From NCBI GenBank assembly GCA_964535315.1, contig CAZHTS010000101.1, forward strand, positions 1 to 15,551: a stretch of DNA of 15,551 nucleotides. The letters are read 5' to 3'. Origin of the DNA: CAZHTS01 sp964535315 (lineage in GTDB: Bacteria; Chloroflexota; Anaerolineae; Anaerolineales; Anaerolineaceae). The position numbers were made by a program, and so were the translations under genes. The notes under the pieces are model-generated. The model saw only the letters and a list, made by a program, of their open reading frames with translations, had not been told where the DNA came from and ran no database searches. Every line of letters starts with the position of its first letter. Positions within the stretch are counted from its first letter, which is position 1. Below, piece after piece: positions 7,778-14,851 of this stretch.

Positions 7778-7783
7778 ATTATA
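7778..7783 (-). promoter_or_regulatory. Extended -10 promoter for the LysM gene
   Basis: On the minus strand TGGTATAAT is an extended -10. The hexamer 17 nt further upstream (GAGGAA) is a poor -35. The predicted start is near 7771, giving a leader of about 30 nt before the ATG at 7740. Confidence 0.65.
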
Positions 7784-7822
7784 CCATGAAAGGAAGCTCT
7801 TTCCTCGCAACCTCAAATCGAG

Positions 7823-7828
7823 TACACT
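7823..7828 (+). promoter_or_regulatory. -10 element of hemW, leaderless geometry
   Basis: TACACT is followed by exactly 7 nt and then the hemW ATG at 7836. No SD sequence precedes the ATG (CTCAAAGCG). Transcription from this -10 would begin at or 1 nt before the start codon. No convincing -35 is visible. Confidence 0.5.
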
Positions 7829-7835
7829 CAAAGCG

Positions 7836-9017
7836 ATGGATCCGTACAGCCTGTATCTGCACATCCCCTTTTGCCGCCACCGCTGCGGATATTGTGATTT
7901 TAACACGTATGCCGGTCAGGAGAGCCTCATTCCGGCTTATGTTGCCGCCTTGCGTCATGAAGCCGAACTGGTCAGCCGCCAGACGCTGCGCGCCGGACGA
8001 TTGCCGGTACACACCATCTTTTTTGGCGGCGGCACCCCCTCGCTCCTCCCAATCGATCTGCTGGCGGGGGTATTATCCACGCTGCACAACGGTTACGATC
8101 TGCAACCCGACCTGGAGGTAACCCTTGAGGCCAACCCCGGCACCCTCAGCGCAGAGGGTCTGGCTGGCCTGCGCCGCATGGGCGTCAATCGTCTCAGCCT
8201 GGGCGTGCAATCGGCCCACCCCGACGACCTGCGCCTGCTCCAGCGCCGGCACGATTACCCCGACGTGATCCGCTCCGTCTACCAGGCGCGCCGGGCCGGT
8301 TTCGATAACATCAGCCTCGACCTGATCTTCGGCATCCCCGGCCAGTCGCTCGCACGCTGGCAACATACCCTTGAACTGGTGCTTGGTTTACAGGTCGAAC
8401 ATCTTTCGCTCTATGCCCTTACCATTGAAGCAGACACCCCCTTTGGGCGTTGGGCCGGGCGCGGCCTGCTATCGCTGCCCGACGACGACCTGGCCGCCGA
8501 TATGTACGAATACGCCCGCGATCGTCTATCCACTGCCGGCTACCGGCAATACGAGATTTCCAACTGGGCCCTCCCCGAGCGGCGTTGTCGTCACAACCTG
8601 CAATATTGGCGCAATCGCCCTTACCTGGGGTTTGGCGCCGGGGCGCACGGTTACGCCGCCGGTTATCGCCTGGCCAACGTGCCCGGCATCGGCGCTTACA
8701 TCCAGCAGGTGCACAACGCCACCACCCAGCTTTTTCCCTTCAGCCCGGCCAACACCAGCCGTCTGTCGATCAACCGCCAGGCCGAAATCCAGGAAACCAT
8801 GATGGTGGGTCTGCGCCTGACCGAAGAGGGCGTCTCGGCCGCCGGTTTTGCTTCCCGCTTTGGGCAATCGCTGGAATCGGTCTATCACGACGAAATCGAG
8901 ACGCTCCTCCGCCGCGGACTGTTGGAATGGGGGCCAGAACAGCGCCTGCGGCTGACACACCGCGGCTGTTTGCTCGGCAACCGCGTCTTTGCTTATTTCG
9001 TCGGCGACGGTGATTAA
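7836..9017 (+). CDS. hemW: HemW-type radical SAM protein (coproporphyrinogen III oxidase-like, heme chaperone)
   Basis: A 393-residue radical SAM protein. The [4Fe-4S] ligands are Cys13, Cys17 and Cys20 in HIPFCRHRCGYCDF. The C-x3-C-x2-C-D-F form, with the cluster motif right at the N terminus, is typical of HemW and not of true HemN. HemN has an extra N-terminal stretch and a fourth cysteine after the motif. Other signatures are FFGGGTPSLL, LEANPGTLS, RLSLGVQS, DLIFGIPGQS, and a C-terminal HemN_C winged-helix region (AEIQETMMVGLRL). HemW binds heme and delivers it to acceptor proteins, and it is often misannotated as oxygen-independent CPO. The start fits a leaderless -10 (7823-7828). The stop codon overlaps that of the converging L,D-transpeptidase gene. 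Confidence 0.93.
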   Translation: MDPYSLYLHIPFCRHRCGYCDFNTYAGQESLIPAYVAALRHEAELVSRQTLRAGRLPVHTIFFGGGTPSLLPIDLLAGVLSTLHNGYDLQPDLEVTLEANPGTLSAEGLAGLRRMGVNRLSLGVQSAHPDDLRLLQRRHDYPDVIRSVYQARRAGFDNISLDLIFGIPGQSLARWQHTLELVLGLQVEHLSLYALTIEADTPFGRWAGRGLLSLPDDDLAADMYEYARDRLSTAGYRQYEISNWALPERRCRHNLQYWRNRPYLGFGAGAHGYAAGYRLANVPGIGAYIQQVHNATTQLFPFSPANTSRLSINRQAEIQETMMVGLRLTEEGVSAAGFASRFGQSLESVYHDEIETLLRRGLLEWGPEQRLRLTHRGCLLGNRVFAYFVGDGD

Positions 9018-10051
9018 CGAACGATCACCCGCGTACCAAAACCACGCTTTTCGATCTCATCCGGCAGCGCAATCGGCAGCGTCCAACGATAAATCCAGCG
9101 CGCTTCTTCGGTGCGCATGTTGACGCAGCCGTGGCTCATCGTCATGCCAAAATTGGTATGCCAGTAAGTGCCGTGCAGCGCCACCCCATCCTTGGCGAAA
9201 AAGGTGACCCACGGCACACCGGGCAACACGTATGCCTCGAGATCGTCGGTCAACGTCGCCTCCCCCATATGCTTGGAAGGCATCTTAGACATCACATTGA
9301 ACTCACCGGTCGGCGTATTGGTCGAAACCTCACCCGGCGGCGCCTCGCGCTGGGGAATTCCTGAGGAAATACGCGTCTTGAGCACCACCTGATCGTTTTC
9401 GTAGGCGATCAATTCCTGCTTCGCCAGTGAGACCTCGATGCGCTTCTTCTCCATGGGCACATCCGGCGAAATCGGCGCCATCTCCTCCGGCGGGATCGGG
9501 CGGAAATGCTCGGCGCGCGCCAGATATTCCATGTCGCCCAGTTCGTCGCGAATACGATACCAGGCATCCCCATCCGGGCCCTCTTCTACACCCACCAGCC
9601 AGTGGGTGCTCTGGTAATACAGGCGATAAACCTGCTGCCACTGGCCCTTGGGCAGTTTCAGGTACGACTGGGTATACGGCACGCTGACTTCTGCCAGGAC
9701 ACCCCGTTCCGACACCTGCGCCAGGACGGGGTTCAACTGCATCTTGACTCGCTGCAAGTGGGCGCTGTGAATATATCCCCCCCACACCCGGTACCATACC
9801 GGATTATAGCCGGGGCCATGCTCGGACACTTCTTCATAATAAATATTGATCAGTTCGTCGCGATAGCGCTGGTAAAGAATACGGCTCTCGTCCCACGGCA
9901 TACTGTGCACGCTGACCGAGCGCGTGCCCACCCGGGCCATCATCCCCACGTCCAGGTCTTGCGAAAACAACCGCTGTGGACGCAGCGCCAGCCCCGCCAT
10001 CCCCACACCACACAACTTGAGAAAATCGCGGCGCGAAATTTTATCGTTCAT
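9014..10051 (-). CDS. Tat-exported L,D-transpeptidase (YkuD domain)
   Basis: A 345-residue exported enzyme that forms 3-3 peptidoglycan cross-links or attaches proteins to the wall. The N terminus is a clear twin-arginine signal (KISRRDFLKL followed by a hydrophobic CGVGMAGLAL stretch). The middle (about 40-205) is an extracytoplasmic region, possibly SH3-like. The YkuD domain follows from about residue 210 (RIEVSLAKQELIAYEND) to the catalytic HGTYW (His293) and SHGCVNM motif (Ser306, His307, Cys309). The start at 10051 is preferred over the upstream in-frame ATG at 10069. It puts the Tat motif at residues 6-9 and lies exactly 7 nt after a TATAAT. There is no SD sequence. The stop TAA (9014-9016) overlaps the hemW stop on the other strand. 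Confidence 0.93.
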   Translation of the reverse strand: MNDKISRRDFLKLCGVGMAGLALRPQRLFSQDLDVGMMARVGTRSVSVHSMPWDESRILYQRYRDELINIYYEEVSEHGPGYNPVWYRVWGGYIHSAHLQRVKMQLNPVLAQVSERGVLAEVSVPYTQSYLKLPKGQWQQVYRLYYQSTHWLVGVEEGPDGDAWYRIRDELGDMEYLARAEHFRPIPPEEMAPISPDVPMEKKRIEVSLAKQELIAYENDQVVLKTRISSGIPQREAPPGEVSTNTPTGEFNVMSKMPSKHMGEATLTDDLEAYVLPGVPWVTFFAKDGVALHGTYWHTNFGMTMSHGCVNMRTEEARWIYRWTLPIALPDEIEKRGFGTRVIVR

Positions 10052-10058
10052 GCGCCGA

Positions 10059-10064
10059 ATTATA
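10059..10064 (-). promoter_or_regulatory. -10 element of the L,D-transpeptidase gene, leaderless geometry
   Basis: On the minus strand GGGTATAAT is followed by TCGGCGC (7 nt) and then ATG at 10051. There is no purine-rich SD. The hexamer 17 nt upstream (TGGGAA) is a weak -35. The predicted transcript starts at or next to the A of ATG. Confidence 0.65.
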
Positions 10065-10115
10065 CCCATATAATCCGATTTTTCCCAGCCTCAGGCCGGC
10101 CAGCGCAGCATGAAA

Positions 10116-10922
10116 TTATCGCTGCACACGCAGCAATTGCACACCCTGTACCAGCAGGCCCAGTTGTGACAGCGCCAACCAGACGCAAAAAACGGTCAGG
10201 GCAATCCCCAGGTTCCGTGAGAAGACCGGCAGCCGCTGGCGGATATCGTCCAGCCACTCCTGTAACTCTTTGAAGTTGGACTGGTAACGCACCACCACCA
10301 GGCGCGCCTGATCCAGATTGGCGTCGATCTGATCCAGATTCCCGGACAACGTTTGCAGGTCGTACGCCACCATCTCCAGGTTGCTGGACGTCTTTTCAAG
10401 CTGCCCCTGCACTTTGGTAAGCTGATCCGGCAGCCCGGCCAGGCTGAGTGAAATCTCGCTGATACTCACCCCCAGCGGCACATCCGGTTTGTACCGCGCC
10501 CCGATCAACGGCAGGGCCGAGATAATCCCCAGTGTGTCGTCGATCAATCGGGCGCTGGTCGCCGCCGAATCGAGCGAGGAGCGCGTCTTATCCACCACCG
10601 TCACCAGATCGACGCCCACCAACGTGCCCACATCCTTTACCACCGGCGTGGTGGCGGTAAGCGCCGCCGACACACTCTCGCTGGTTGTTTTCAACTGCAC
10701 CACGTTATCCTTGGCTTTTTGCAGCGCGTCCGCCACCACCACCAGGCCATCGTTGGTGGTCACCGCCAGATTGTGGATCTTTTCAACCCCTTTGAGCACC
10801 CGGTCGGTCAGCGCCGGGCGATATCGCCACGCCCAGACCACCCCGCCGGCGCTCAACAGCAACCCCAATACTGCGGTCAGGATCAACACCACACCCAATC
10901 CACGCGCCAGGAACTTCTTCAT
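10116..10922 (-). CDS. Two-TM coiled-coil membrane protein of unknown function
   Basis: A 268-residue protein with one hydrophobic segment near each end (about residues 9-32 and 240-262). A long helical middle lies between them, rich in heptad-like Leu/Val spacing, Asp, Gln, Ser and Thr (for example LSGNLDQIDANLDQARLVVV). There are no cysteines or enzyme motifs, and I do not recognise a family. The layout recalls methyl-accepting-type or DUF948-like periplasmic helical sensors or scaffolds, but no HAMP or signalling domain is present. The start is the ATG at 10920-10922 with GGAGG 5 nt upstream, not the TTG at 10946. It follows the M24-like gene by 55 nt without a visible promoter, so it is probably in the same transcript. 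Confidence 0.8.
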   Translation of the reverse strand: MKKFLARGLGVVLILTAVLGLLLSAGGVVWAWRYRPALTDRVLKGVEKIHNLAVTTNDGLVVVADALQKAKDNVVQLKTTSESVSAALTATTPVVKDVGTLVGVDLVTVVDKTRSSLDSAATSARLIDDTLGIISALPLIGARYKPDVPLGVSISEISLSLAGLPDQLTKVQGQLEKTSSNLEMVAYDLQTLSGNLDQIDANLDQARLVVVRYQSNFKELQEWLDDIRQRLPVFSRNLGIALTVFCVWLALSQLGLLVQGVQLLRVQR

Positions 10923-10977
10923 GCCAGCCTCCGCTCTCGTGCCCAATCAGAATCACGCCCTACGCGCCCGTCGCTGA

Positions 10978-12066
10978 TCACATTTCCAGGATCGCCGGAC
11001 GATCATACCTGCGCCCATCCACCTCCAGCGCCAATACCGGCCAGCCGGGGATGGCGGTCAGAACTTCGTTTTGCTCTGCGCCGACCAGGATCGTATCCTC
11101 AGACTTAACACCGGTAATCGAAGGGTTCCAGGCATACACCTCACCCAGCCGGACGGCATCGGTGGTATCCGGCGTTGCCAACCATTCGCGCGGTTCGTAG
11201 CCCGCCGGCCCGCCCTGATGATGCAATTTCCATTCGTCCGCAAACCCCAGCCGGGCATACGCCGCCTGCCCGCTCGCCAGCACGGCATTCAATGCCGCCC
11301 CCGGGCGTGTCGCCGCCAGAAAGGCCGCATCCACCTGCGCCACTGCCCCGGCCTTACGCTGCACCTCATCCGGCAGCCGGCCAAAATGTACCAGGCGGGT
11401 CAGCGAACAGGATAACCCATGTCGCCTGCCCACCACCACCAGCATGACGTAATGTTCCATCCGCCGGGCGGTCGGCAGGGGATGGCGATAGGCAAAAATG
11501 CGTTCGTCGCTGGCAATCAGGTTGACAATTGCCTGGCAGCCGCGCTGGCGCAATTCTGCATCCAGGCGCGCCGCAATCTCAAATTCACTCTGCCCCGGGC
11601 GCGCTGCCCGGGCCGCCGCGTCCATGCCGGCGGCGCAATCGCGGGCCAACGACCGAAAGCGTTCCTGCTCTTCTGGCAACAAGATCGCCCGCAAACGCGC
11701 CAGATCGGCGCTCAGGTCTTTGGCACCCGCCAGCGGCTGGTCGGCGCCAAACGTTTTTCCGGCGGTCATTGCCGCCAGCTCTGCCGCCGCCTCGTACCAC
11801 GGGTTGACCCGGAACGTCCAACCCTGCGCCTGCAAACCCTCTTCCCGGATCAAGCGCGGCTCCTCGATCCGGTTGGTAAACAGATAGCGTCCATCACGGT
11901 CGATCCACAACGAAGCGATGCCATTACTGGCCGCCGTATTGACGTACAACGACGCCCCACAGGTCGCCCAGGACAGGCTGCTGCTGCGCTGCAACAGCAA
12001 ACCGTCCAGATGATGTTTGTCTAACAGCGCCAGCAAAAGCGCCTGTTTGTGCTCGAATTCGTTCAT
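10978..12066 (-). CDS. Degenerate M24 (aminopeptidase P/creatinase 'pita-bread' fold) protein
   Basis: A 362-residue cytoplasmic protein. It has a creatinase-type N-terminal domain (LDKHHLDGLLLQRSSSLSW; FGADQPLAG) and a C-terminal pita-bread domain from about residue 130. Landmarks of the family remain: HHQGGPAGYEPRE (His282/His283) and KSEDTILV (Glu323). The dinuclear metal ligands seen in aminopeptidase P and prolidase are largely missing. The two aspartates that should be 11 apart before the LTR motif are Val210 and Ser221, and the Glu of the EPG motif is Asn314 (AWNPSI). It may therefore work without metal, as creatinase does, on an unknown substrate, or be a binding protein. The ATG at 12066 is preferred (AAAGGA 8 nt upstream) over the GTG at 12072. 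Confidence 0.85.
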   Translation of the reverse strand: MNEFEHKQALLLALLDKHHLDGLLLQRSSSLSWATCGASLYVNTAASNGIASLWIDRDGRYLFTNRIEEPRLIREEGLQAQGWTFRVNPWYEAAAELAAMTAGKTFGADQPLAGAKDLSADLARLRAILLPEEQERFRSLARDCAAGMDAAARAARPGQSEFEIAARLDAELRQRGCQAIVNLIASDERIFAYRHPLPTARRMEHYVMLVVVGRRHGLSCSLTRLVHFGRLPDEVQRKAGAVAQVDAAFLAATRPGAALNAVLASGQAAYARLGFADEWKLHHQGGPAGYEPREWLATPDTTDAVRLGEVYAWNPSITGVKSEDTILVGAEQNEVLTAIPGWPVLALEVDGRRYDRPAILEM

Positions 12067-12074
12067 ACCCACCG

Positions 12075-12080
12075 TCCTTT
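12075..12080 (-). promoter_or_regulatory. Shine-Dalgarno sequence deciding the M24-like start
   Basis: On the minus strand AAAGGA lies 8 nt before the ATG at 12066. The GTG at 12072 would leave only 2 nt. Confidence 0.7.
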
Positions 12081-12088
12081 CTCATTTC

Positions 12089-12094
12089 ATTTTA
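12089..12094 (-). promoter_or_regulatory. Extended -10 promoter for the M24-like gene
   Basis: On the minus strand TGGTAAAAT is an extended -10 in the 106-bp divergent region shared with murJ. The predicted leader is about 16 nt and contains AAAGGA. Confidence 0.6.
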
Positions 12095-12159
12095 CCATCG
12101 CCGCTTGTAAACCATCTTTGCCGCAAGCCACAAGTTTCTGCCATCGTGCAAGTTTCGGG

Positions 12160-12165
12160 TAAAAT
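12160..12165 (+). promoter_or_regulatory. -10 element of murJ, leaderless geometry
   Basis: GGGTAAAAT is followed by CAATCGT (7 nt) and then ATG at 12173. There is no SD sequence. The expected -35 region carries part of a CAAGTTTC direct repeat and is not TTGACA-like. Confidence 0.6.
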
Positions 12166-12172
12166 CAATCGT

Positions 12173-13705
12173 ATGAGTCGACTAACCCGCACATCCCTGA
12201 TGATTGCTTTCTTTTTTGCCGTGGATAAAGGTCTGGCCTTCCTGCGCCAGGTCGTCATCGCTCGCTCCTTCGGTCTTTCGGCCGACCTGGATGCGTTCAA
12301 CGTTGCCAACAACGTCCCCGATTTGCTCTTCGCCTTGATCTCCGGCGGCGCCCTGGCCAGCGCCTTCATTCCCGTGCTGACCGAAACGCTCACCCAGCAA
12401 GGCCGTCCCGCCGCCTGGAACCTTTTTTCGCGCATTGCCAACCTGGCCTTTATCATCACCGCCATCCTGGCGTTGGTGGTCGGTGTGTTGGCCGGCCCAC
12501 TCATCCGTTGGGAACTGGGCATCGCTCCGGGCTTCAACCGCGACCAACAGGAACTGGTCGCCACTCTGATGCGGCTCAACCTGTTGGCCACCATGATCTT
12601 CTCACTCAGCGGGCTGGTCATGGCCAGTTTACAGGCCAACCAGAGCTTTCTCCTGCCGGCTATGGCCCCGGGCCTCTACAATATCGGCCAGATCTTTGGC
12701 GCCCTGGTGCTGGCCCCCGAAAAGGGTTACACCCTGGGCGGCGTCACCCTGCCGGCCTTTGGCCTGGGCGTACATGGGCTGGTCTACGGCGTGATCATCG
12801 GCGCCCTGTTGCACCTTGGCATTCAGATACCCGGCATGATCCGTTACCAGTTCCGCTGGACGCCGCGCATCGGGCTGCGAGACGCCGCCGTACAGAAAGT
12901 GCTGCGCCTGATGGGCCCCCGTTTGTTGACCATGTTCGCCATTCAACTCATCTTCCTGCTGCGCGACAACCTGGCTTCCCGGCTTGAAGCGGGCGCCGTC
13001 TCTGCCCTGACCTATGGCTGGATGATCATGCAGGTGCCCGAAACGCTCATCGGCACCGCCGTAGCCATCGTCCTGCTGCCCACCCTGGCCGAACAATTCA
13101 CCCGCCAGGATTATCAAACCTTTCATGCCACCATCCAGCGCGCCCTGCGCGCCCTGCTCTCCATCAGCCTGCCGTTGGCCGCCGTGCTGGCCTTTGGCCT
13201 GCGCCCGTTGCTGGTCTTCGCCTTCCATTTTGATACCGCACAGACCGATCTGCTCTTATGGGTGGCGCGCGGCTACCTGCTGGGCATGACCTCGTACTGT
13301 TTGTTGGAGATCGGTTCGCGCTCGTTCTACGCCCAACAGAACACCCTCATCCCATTGCTAACCGCTGTATTCAAGCTTGGCCTGTACGCCCTGTTGGGCA
13401 TCTCGCTCTATCGCCCATTCGGTGCACCCGGCATCAGCCTGACCGACGCCCTGGCCTTCACCGGTGAAGCCATCCTGCTGCTCACCCTATTGAACCGCCG
13501 GCTGGTAGCGCCATTACAAATTGGCGGCACCCTGCTGCGCGCCGTACTGGGCGCCGTGCTGGGCGGCGCCACCGCCGCCCTGACGTTGTGGGGGCTGAGC
13601 AACTTTATGCCCGCTTTGTTTGCCAGTCTTGCCGCCCTGTCGTTCGGCAGCCTGGTGGCCATCCTGCCCGGCTGGAAAGAAGCGCGCCTGATCCTGAAAC
13701 TGTAG
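12173..13705 (+). CDS. murJ: MurJ lipid II flippase (MviN family)
   Basis: A 510-residue polytopic membrane protein of the MOP superfamily that moves lipid II across the cytoplasmic membrane for peptidoglycan assembly. Visible signatures: N-terminal TRTSLMIAFFFAVDKGLAFLRQVVIARSFG, then DLDAFNVANNVPDLLFALISGG and SAFIPVLTE. The end of the first membrane helix and the DAF-x-x-A-x-x-xP loop are typical of MurJ. About 14 hydrophobic segments cover the chain and the length is usual. The start at 12173 is chosen because it begins the family homology and lies 7 nt after a TAAAAT. Extending upstream to 12017 would run into the divergent M24-like gene. The TPR gene follows after 29 nt. Confidence 0.93.
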   Translation: MSRLTRTSLMIAFFFAVDKGLAFLRQVVIARSFGLSADLDAFNVANNVPDLLFALISGGALASAFIPVLTETLTQQGRPAAWNLFSRIANLAFIITAILALVVGVLAGPLIRWELGIAPGFNRDQQELVATLMRLNLLATMIFSLSGLVMASLQANQSFLLPAMAPGLYNIGQIFGALVLAPEKGYTLGGVTLPAFGLGVHGLVYGVIIGALLHLGIQIPGMIRYQFRWTPRIGLRDAAVQKVLRLMGPRLLTMFAIQLIFLLRDNLASRLEAGAVSALTYGWMIMQVPETLIGTAVAIVLLPTLAEQFTRQDYQTFHATIQRALRALLSISLPLAAVLAFGLRPLLVFAFHFDTAQTDLLLWVARGYLLGMTSYCLLEIGSRSFYAQQNTLIPLLTAVFKLGLYALLGISLYRPFGAPGISLTDALAFTGEAILLLTLLNRRLVAPLQIGGTLLRAVLGAVLGGATAALTLWGLSNFMPALFASLAALSFGSLVAILPGWKEARLILKL

Positions 13706-13721
13706 CCGGTCGGAAATACGG

Positions 13722-13727
13722 TATAAT
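13722..13727 (+). promoter_or_regulatory. -10 element of the TPR-like gene, leaderless geometry
   Basis: GGTATAAT is followed by ACCTCCT (7 nt) and then ATG at 13735. The bases before the ATG are the complement of an SD sequence, not an SD. They fit only if the transcript begins at the ATG. The -10 lies just 17 nt after the murJ stop. Confidence 0.65.
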
Positions 13728-13734
13728 ACCTCCT

Positions 13735-14847
13735 ATGGAAACTACAAAAATCGAAGACACCTCTCCCATCAAAATCGGGAAACAAAAGAAACCAAAGGGG
13801 CCGCGCCGTTGGCCCTGGGTTGTGCTGGGCATTCTGCTCATGTTCGTCATCACTGTCGTCGGTGGTTACCTGGGTTACCAACAGGCGTTGACTGATCGCG
13901 CCGCTGAAGCCGAGAAGCAGAAAAAAGTCCTCGCCGCTACTCAGTTTCAACTGGGCATCGCCGATCAAGAAGCCGGCCGGCTTGAACTGGCCCGCCAGCG
14001 GTACGAGTATGTAATCAAGCTCGACCCTGTCTTCCCCGGCGCCAGCCAGAAACTGACCGAAGTGATGGTTGCTATGTCGACGGTGAAGATCGACACCCCC
14101 ACCCCGGTGCCCACCCCCACCGTGCAGCCCACCCAGGACCTGCGCGGCGAGGAAGAACTGTTCAATCAGGCTGTGGCCCTGTTGAACGCGGGGGAATGGC
14201 AGACCACTATTGACGTGCTAGATGCCTTACGCCAGCGCAACCTGCAATACCGCGCCGTCGAGGCCGATGGCATTTATTACACCGCCCTGCGCAATCGCGG
14301 CGTCGATAAGATCACCAAGAAGGGTAACCTTGAAGGCGGTCTCTACGATCTGGCGTTGGCCGAGCGCTTTGCGCCCCTGGATAAGGAAGCCCAAGGGTAT
14401 CGCACCTGGGCGCGCCTGTACATCACCGGCGCCGTATATTGGGGCCTGGACTGGCAAAAGGTGATCGAGTACTTTGCTCAGATCTACCCCACCTTCCCCA
14501 ACATGCGCGATGGTTCCGGCTGGACGGCGATTGATCGCTACCGCATCGCCAACATTCGCTACGCCGACACCCTGCTGGCGCAGGAAAAATGGTGCGAGGC
14601 CGACGGCTATTACCAGAACGCCCTGGCCGTGGGTGGTGATGAGGCTTCGATCGCCCCTACTGCCACCAAGGTGCGCAAACTATGTGCTCCGGTCACCAAG
14701 ACCCCCAAACCGGAGCAAATTGAGCCCACCGTCGATACCGGCGGCGTCACCGAACCGACCAGCGAAAGCGGCGGCGGCACCGTCACCGAGCCAACGGTCG
14801 AGCCTACCGTGGATAGCGGCGGCGAAGCACCCACCGCGGCGCCTTAG
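13735..14847 (+). CDS. Membrane-anchored TPR-like protein with Thr/Pro/Gly-rich C-terminal tail
   Basis: A 370-residue protein. A basic N-terminal cytoplasmic part (KIGKQKKPKGPRR) precedes one membrane helix at about 27-48. Outside it has helical repeats of tetratricopeptide style (FQLGIADQEAGRLELARQRY; LFNQAVALLNAGEWQTTIDVL; RYADTLLAQEKWCEADGYY). A TPTPVPTPTVQPT linker near residues 120-133 divides the repeats. The last 50 residues are a low-complexity tail with repeated EPT(V/S) and (S/T)GG units. TPR domains bind proteins, and the partner is unknown. The start is set by a leaderless TATAAT and excludes a longer reading frame from 13588 that overlaps murJ. The CopD-like gene starts 4 nt after the stop. 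Confidence 0.85.
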   Translation: METTKIEDTSPIKIGKQKKPKGPRRWPWVVLGILLMFVITVVGGYLGYQQALTDRAAEAEKQKKVLAATQFQLGIADQEAGRLELARQRYEYVIKLDPVFPGASQKLTEVMVAMSTVKIDTPTPVPTPTVQPTQDLRGEEELFNQAVALLNAGEWQTTIDVLDALRQRNLQYRAVEADGIYYTALRNRGVDKITKKGNLEGGLYDLALAERFAPLDKEAQGYRTWARLYITGAVYWGLDWQKVIEYFAQIYPTFPNMRDGSGWTAIDRYRIANIRYADTLLAQEKWCEADGYYQNALAVGGDEASIAPTATKVRKLCAPVTKTPKPEQIEPTVDTGGVTEPTSESGGGTVTEPTVEPTVDSGGEAPTAAP

Positions 14848-14851
14848 GACT

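Noticed and set aside
7791..7805. Small inverted repeat AGGAA-GCTCT-TTCCT between the LysM gene and hemW
   Set aside because: Five base pairs is easily expected by chance. There is no further support as an operator.
12017..12172. Extended N terminus for murJ
   Set aside because: It would overlap the divergent M24-like gene and its promoter. MurJ homology begins at 12173, where a -10 fits a leaderless start.
13588..13734. Extended N terminus for the TPR-like protein
   Set aside because: It overlaps the 3' end of murJ in another frame. The ATG at 13735 is preceded by a clear -10 and begins a typical basic-plus-TM N terminus.
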